Notes under the pieces: model-generated
Database searches by the model: none
Told to the model about the DNA's origin: nothing
The model's input: only the letters and a program-made list of their open reading frames with translations
Translations under genes and position numbers: made by a program
Part shown: positions 60,020 through 64,000 of the stretch, piece by piece
Layout of the letters: each line of letters opens with the position of its first letter
Position numbering within the stretch: position 1 is the first letter of the stretch
NCBI RefSeq assembly: GCF_900626285.1
Contig: NZ_LR131147.1
Coordinates: 897,610-961,609, forward strand
Length of the DNA: 64,000 bases
Reading direction: 5' to 3'
DNA from: Intestinimonas massiliensis (ex Afouda et al. 2020)
GTDB lineage: Bacteria; Bacillota; Clostridia; Oscillospirales; Oscillospiraceae

Positions 60020-61066
60020 TTACAGTTGGTCAATGAGGGCGAACAGCTCGTCCACCAGTTGATCCTGGGGTACCTTTTTCACGATCTCCCCCTTGCGGAA
60101 CAGCAGGCCCTCCCCGTTGCCGCCGGCGATGCCCACGTCGGCGGCGGAGGCCTCGCCGGGTCCGTTGACCACACACCCCATCACCGCCACGGTGATGGGC
60201 TTGTCCACGGTCTTGAGCCGCTCCTCCACCTGGCCGGCCAGGCCGATCAGGTCGATGCGGGTGCGGCCGCAGGTGGGGCAGGACACCAGGTCGGGTCCGT
60301 CCTTCCGCAGGCCGGCGGCCTTCAGGATGTCCTTGGCCGCCAGCACCTCCTCCACCGGGTCGGCGGACAGGGACACCCGCATGGTGTCCCCGATGCCCAG
60401 GGCCAGCAGGCCCCCGATGCCGATGGCGGATTTCAGGGTGCCCATGCGGATGGTGCCCGTCTCGGTGACGCCCAGATGTAAGGGATAATCGCTTTTCTCG
60501 CTCATGAGCCTGTAGGCCGCCATGGTCACCGGCACGCTGGAGGACTTGAGGGACACGCAGATGTCATGGAAGTCATACTTCTCCAGCAGGGCGATATGTC
60601 CGAAAGCCGACTCCACCAGGGCCTCCGGGGTGACGCCGCCGTATTTGGCCAGCAGGGGCTTTTCCAGGGAGCCGCCGTTGACCCCGATGCGGATAGGAAG
60701 GCCCTTGGCCTTACAGGCCTCAGCCACCGCCTTCACTCGCTCCTCCCCGCCGATGTTGCCCGGGTTGATGCGCACCGCGTCGCACCCGGCCTCAATGCAG
60801 GTGAGGGCCAGCTTGTAGTCAAAGTGGATGTCCACCACCAGGGGGATGTGGATGCGCTCCCGAATGGCCCCCACCGACCGGGCGGCCGCCTGGTCGGGCA
60901 CCGCCACCCGGATGATCTGGCAGCCGGCGGTCTCCAGCCGCTTGATCTGCTCCACGGTGGCCTGTACGTCGTCGGTACGGGTATTGGTCATGGACTGTAT
61001 GGTAACAGGGGCGCCCCCGCCTACGGGGACGCCTCCTACAAGAATCTGTCTTGTCATTTTGAACAT
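60020..61066 (-). CDS. ispG: 4-hydroxy-3-methylbut-2-enyl diphosphate synthase IspG
   Basis: 348 aa, ATG 61066. The [4Fe-4S] enzyme of the MEP isoprenoid pathway (step 6). Signatures: VTIQSMTNTRTDDVQATVEQ shortened here by the family, VADIHFDY-like VVDIHFDYKLAL, RINPGNIGG, and the cluster cysteines in CPTCGR and GCVVNGPGE. It sits with dxr of the same pathway. Confidence 0.97.
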   Translation of the reverse strand: MFKMTRQILVGGVPVGGGAPVTIQSMTNTRTDDVQATVEQIKRLETAGCQIIRVAVPDQAAARSVGAIRERIHIPLVVDIHFDYKLALTCIEAGCDAVRINPGNIGGEERVKAVAEACKAKGLPIRIGVNGGSLEKPLLAKYGGVTPEALVESAFGHIALLEKYDFHDICVSLKSSSVPVTMAAYRLMSEKSDYPLHLGVTETGTIRMGTLKSAIGIGGLLALGIGDTMRVSLSADPVEEVLAAKDILKAAGLRKDGPDLVSCPTCGRTRIDLIGLAGQVEERLKTVDKPITVAVMGCVVNGPGEASAADVGIAGGNGEGLLFRKGEIVKKVPQDQLVDELFALIDQL

Positions 61067-61071
61067 GCCTC

Positions 61072-62148
61072 CTACAGGATATACTTGTTCACATCGCTGA
61101 TGGCCACCAGAATCATCAGGGCAATCAGGCAGATGAAGCCCACCATATTCACATAGCCCAGATATTTTTGGTCGATATACTTCTTACTGAACAGGTGGTA
61201 GATCCCGTTGACGATAAGCAGGAAAATCTGTCCGCCGTCCAGAGCGGGGATGGGCAGCAGGTTCATCACCGCCAGGTTGATGGCGATAAGCGCGGTGAAG
61301 TCCAGCAGATTGACCACCGCGCCGAACATGCCCGCCGCCTCGGCGCCGGCCTGGCCCACATCGCCGGCCATGGCCACAATGCCGATGACCCCGGACATGT
61401 CGCGGAGGCCCACCGCACCGGTAAAGATGTCGCCCAGACCCATCCACACCATGCGCACATAGTCAATGGCCTGATACCAGGTGTTCTGCAGGCGGGTAGC
61501 CACTGTGTCCTCCAGATACTGACCCACGTAGATGCCCCGCTTTTCCACCTGGGCACCGGTCTCATCGGTAAGCTGGCGGTAGGGCAGATAGATCTCACCC
61601 AGATCCACCTTCTCTCCGTCCCGGAGCACCGTCACCTCCACCTGCTCCCCCGCACGCTGGAGATAGATCATGGCGTCGCTCTGGAAGTAGATCCGGTGGC
61701 CGTCGATGGTGTAGAACTGGTCCCCGGGCTGAAGGCCGGTATCCAGCACCGCCTCCGCCCCCTCCATCACGCCGGTAAACACCGGGGCGGCGGGACTGCC
61801 GACCAGAAAGAGGAGCACCAGAATGATGACCAGGCCCGTCACGAAGTTCATGAAGGCACCGGCCACCAGGATAATCAGTTTTTTCCAAAAGGGCTTGTTG
61901 TGGAAGGATCGGGGATCGTCGGAGCTCTCCTCTTCCCCCTCCATGGCGCAGAAACCGCCGACAGGGAAAACCCGGAGCGAGTAGAGGGTCTCCCCCTTCT
62001 CCCGGGAAATGATGGCCGGTCCCATGCCGATGGAAAATTCGTTCACCCGCACCCCCATGATCTTGGCGGCAATAAAGTGGCCGAATTCGTGGACCGCAAT
62101 CAGCAGGCCGAAAAACAGAATAATGAGTACGATGGAAAAGATGGTCAT
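61072..62148 (-). CDS. rseP: site-2 intramembrane metalloprotease RseP
   Basis: 358 aa from ATG 62148 (GAGG spaced 6; a GTG two codons earlier is poorly placed). Zinc motif HEFGH in LIAVHEFGHFIAAK in the first helix, a PDZ domain (about 125-195), and NLLPIPALDGGQ in the third helix. Cleaves anti-sigma factors and signal peptides within the membrane. Starts 14 bases after the dxr stop. Confidence 0.95.
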   Translation of the reverse strand: MTIFSIVLIILFFGLLIAVHEFGHFIAAKIMGVRVNEFSIGMGPAIISREKGETLYSLRVFPVGGFCAMEGEEESSDDPRSFHNKPFWKKLIILVAGAFMNFVTGLVIILVLLFLVGSPAAPVFTGVMEGAEAVLDTGLQPGDQFYTIDGHRIYFQSDAMIYLQRAGEQVEVTVLRDGEKVDLGEIYLPYRQLTDETGAQVEKRGIYVGQYLEDTVATRLQNTWYQAIDYVRMVWMGLGDIFTGAVGLRDMSGVIGIVAMAGDVGQAGAEAAGMFGAVVNLLDFTALIAINLAVMNLLPIPALDGGQIFLLIVNGIYHLFSKKYIDQKYLGYVNMVGFICLIALMILVAISDVNKYIL

Positions 62149-62162
62149 AGGCACCTCATACC

Positions 62163-63308
62163 TCAGCAGTCTTCCACGGCCGCCTCCCGGGCGGCGGAGT
62201 CGGCGGCCAGCACGGCCTCCAGATCAGGCTTCTGCGCCGCGGGCACAACCGACAGCGCGTGTTCCACCCGCTCGGCGATCTCCCCAAAAGAGATCTTTCC
62301 CGCCAGGAACAGGCCCACCGCTGCCTCGTTGGCTCCGTTCAGAATGGCGGTGGCTGTGCCGCCGGTACGGGCGGCGCCCAGCGCCAGGGGCAGGCAGGGG
62401 AAAGCATCGTAGTCCGGCGCATGGAAGGTCAGGGGCGGACAGGTCAGCAGGTCCAGGGGCTTTGCCACGGCATCCGTCCGTGCGGGCCAGGTCAGGGCGT
62501 ACTGGATGGGCAGACGCATGTCCGGCACCCCCAGTTGGGCCAGGATGGCGTTGTCACAGTATTCCACCAGGGAGTGTACAATACTCTCCCGGTGGATCAC
62601 AATGGAAATTTTCTCCGGGGGCAGGCGGTAGAGCCGCATAGCCTCGATAAATTCCAGGCCCTTGTTCATCAGGCTGGCGGAATCCACGGTGATCTTGGCC
62701 CCCATGGACCAGTTGGGGTGCTTCAATGCCTGCTCCACCGTGGCAGAGGCGATCTTCTCCCGGTCCCAGCCCCAGAAGGGTCCGCCGGAGGCGGTGAGAA
62801 TCAGCCGCTTCACCTCACCCCGGTCCCCGCAGCCCTGGAGGCACTGGAAAATGGCGGAGTGCTCCGAATCCACCGGCACAATCTCCGCCCCATAGGTATC
62901 GGCGGCCTCCATCACCAGTTCCCCGGCACACACCAGGGTCTCCTTGTTGGCCAGGGCGATGCGCTTGCCCCGGCGGATGGCCGCCAGAGTGGGCCGCAGG
63001 CCCACCATGCCCACCACTGCGGTGAGCACCGTGTCCGCCTGCTCCAGGCTGGCCGCCTCGATGAGGCCGCCCATTCCCGACCCCACCCGGACGGAGGTGT
63101 CCGCCAGCCGCACCCGCAGATCCGCAGCGGCAGCGGGATCCATCATCACCGCCAGCTCCGGCCGGAACTTCCGGCACTGCTCCTCCATCCGCTCCACATC
63201 CCGGTTGGCGGTGAGGGCGGCCACAGTCATGCCACAGGCGGCAATCACATCCAGTGACTGCCGCCCGATTGACCCGGTGGAACCCAATAACGATATACAC
63301 TTGCTCAT
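62163..63308 (-). CDS. dxr: 1-deoxy-D-xylulose 5-phosphate reductoisomerase Dxr
   Basis: 381 aa, ATG 63308. NADPH-binding LLGSTGSIGRQSLDVI, ALANKETLV, the metal and substrate residues in PVDSEHSAIFQCL and LTASGGPFWG. MEP pathway step 2. Two bases separate it from cdsA. Confidence 0.98.
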   Translation of the reverse strand: MSKCISLLGSTGSIGRQSLDVIAACGMTVAALTANRDVERMEEQCRKFRPELAVMMDPAAAADLRVRLADTSVRVGSGMGGLIEAASLEQADTVLTAVVGMVGLRPTLAAIRRGKRIALANKETLVCAGELVMEAADTYGAEIVPVDSEHSAIFQCLQGCGDRGEVKRLILTASGGPFWGWDREKIASATVEQALKHPNWSMGAKITVDSASLMNKGLEFIEAMRLYRLPPEKISIVIHRESIVHSLVEYCDNAILAQLGVPDMRLPIQYALTWPARTDAVAKPLDLLTCPPLTFHAPDYDAFPCLPLALGAARTGGTATAILNGANEAAVGLFLAGKISFGEIAERVEHALSVVPAAQKPDLEAVLAADSAAREAAVEDC

Positions 63309-63310
63309 AG

Positions 63311-64000
63311 TCAGCCTCCCACGGCGGGCAGGATGTGGAGCAGCAGCTCCACCAGCGGCGCACAGAAAATCACGCTGTCAAACCGGTCCAGCACACCGCC
63401 GTGACCGGGGAAAATGTTGCCGAAATCCTTGATGCCGTACTCCCGCTTGATATAGGAAAAGGACAGATCTCCCAGCTGGGACACCACACTGCCCAGAGCG
63501 CCGTACAGGGCCAGCAGGAGATAGTCGACCTCCATGTGGAAACCCAGGCTGAGCGCCACCCCGTAGAGCACCGTACACACCACGGCACCCAGGAAGCCGC
63601 CCACCGCCCCTTCCACCGTCTTCTTGGGGGAGAGCTCGGGGGCCAGCTTGTGCCTGCCGAAAGCCATGCCCGCGAACAGGGCGAAGGCGTCGCTGATAAA
63701 GGCGATCACCAGAGGCAGGATCACCAGGGCCCGCCACTGATCCATCAGCCGGATGCGCAGGAAGGAGGACAGGAAAAACGGGATGATGAGGGTGAGGAAA
63801 AAGGCCCCGCCCAGCTTCTCCAGCCCGATCCGCTTGTGGCTGGCGATGGCCTCGCAGAACAGGAGCACCACATAGAGAAACAGACCGCACAGGACGGGCA
63901 GGGATTCGCCGCTGTAGTACACCCAGAAGGGGATCAGGCCCGCCATGATGATGGAATAACCGGAAATGCGGGCGTGCTTCAGAAAGCTGGTGGACCACAG
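63311..64000 (-). CDS. cdsA: phosphatidate cytidylyltransferase CdsA (5' end outside the window)
   Basis: 229 residues are visible; the frame remains open to 64000, so the N-terminus (roughly 40 aa) is missing. Polytopic, with the signature SDAFALFAGMAFGRHKL...SPKKTVEGAVGGFLG and the C-terminal GDLSFSYIKREYGIKDFGNI/FPGHGGVLDRFDS. Makes CDP-diacylglycerol for phospholipid synthesis. First visible gene of the cdsA-dxr-rseP-ispG-polC run. Confidence 0.96.
   Translation of the reverse strand: MWSTSFLKHARISGYSIIMAGLIPFWVYYSGESLPVLCGLFLYVVLLFCEAIASHKRIGLEKLGGAFFLTLIIPFFLSSFLRIRLMDQWRALVILPLVIAFISDAFALFAGMAFGRHKLAPELSPKKTVEGAVGGFLGAVVCTVLYGVALSLGFHMEVDYLLLALYGALGSVVSQLGDLSFSYIKREYGIKDFGNIFPGHGGVLDRFDSVIFCAPLVELLLHILPAVGG

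Overview
The window reads as chromosomal DNA of a moderately high-G+C Gram-positive anaerobe of class Clostridia, most likely an Oscillospiraceae-type gut bacterium (Flavonifractor/Intestinimonas/Lawsonibacter-like; an inference). The evidence is the Gram-positive replicative polymerase PolC, a Rex redox repressor, several S-layer-homology (SLH) proteins, a short HisG that needs HisZ, and the clostridial cdsA-dxr-rseP-ispG-polC order. No rRNA, tRNA or CRISPR array was recognised.

Region 1 (about 1-21.2 kb, + strand) is a type IV pilus locus. It runs: an SLH surface protein, pilB, pilT, pilC, a major-type pilin, the prepilin peptidase pilD, a PilM-PilN fusion, pilO, then three co-translated minor-pilin-type genes. 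The third of these carries a CHAP cell-wall hydrolase domain behind its pilin N-terminus, which is the most striking feature of the window. An accessory tail follows: membrane proteins, one of only 52 aa; a protein made of five zinc-ribbon repeats; two unknown genes; a 537-aa pilin-like protein; and a secreted 454-aa protein. A tandem-hairpin repeat occurs twice in this tail, at 15.3 and 21.2 kb.

Region 2 (about 21.3-33.4 kb) is accessory and mobile DNA. It holds a lone Phd-type antitoxin, a WYL regulator, an XRE/ImmA cassette flanked by two near-identical operators, a second XRE regulator, and an XPD/DinG-type helicase. These are followed by a 49-aa protein and three overlapping serine-recombinase-family genes, the middle one without a catalytic domain. 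The region closes with a metallophosphoesterase ending in a 59-bp palindrome, a minus-strand XRE/zinc-ribbon pair behind an A9 tract, an IS66 remnant, and a small gene with a -1 frameshift signal.

Region 3 (33.5-46.5 kb) holds an OmpR-type two-component system, a MATE exporter behind a palindromic promoter, and a tiny Cys-rich membrane protein. A MarR plus heterodimeric ABC exporter operon and a Rex plus SLH-like operon (both minus strand) follow, then a + strand trio of a small protein, a SpoIID/peptidoglycan-binding protein and a peptidoglycan-binding protein.

Region 4 (46.5-64 kb, minus strand) is housekeeping. A compact histidine operon, hisZ-G-D-B-(GNAT)-H-A-F-I-E, is transcribed from a clear promoter and lacks hisC and the HolPase gene. 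Upstream lie an SLH-anchored M3 peptidase, polC, ispG, rseP, dxr and a cdsA cut by the window edge.
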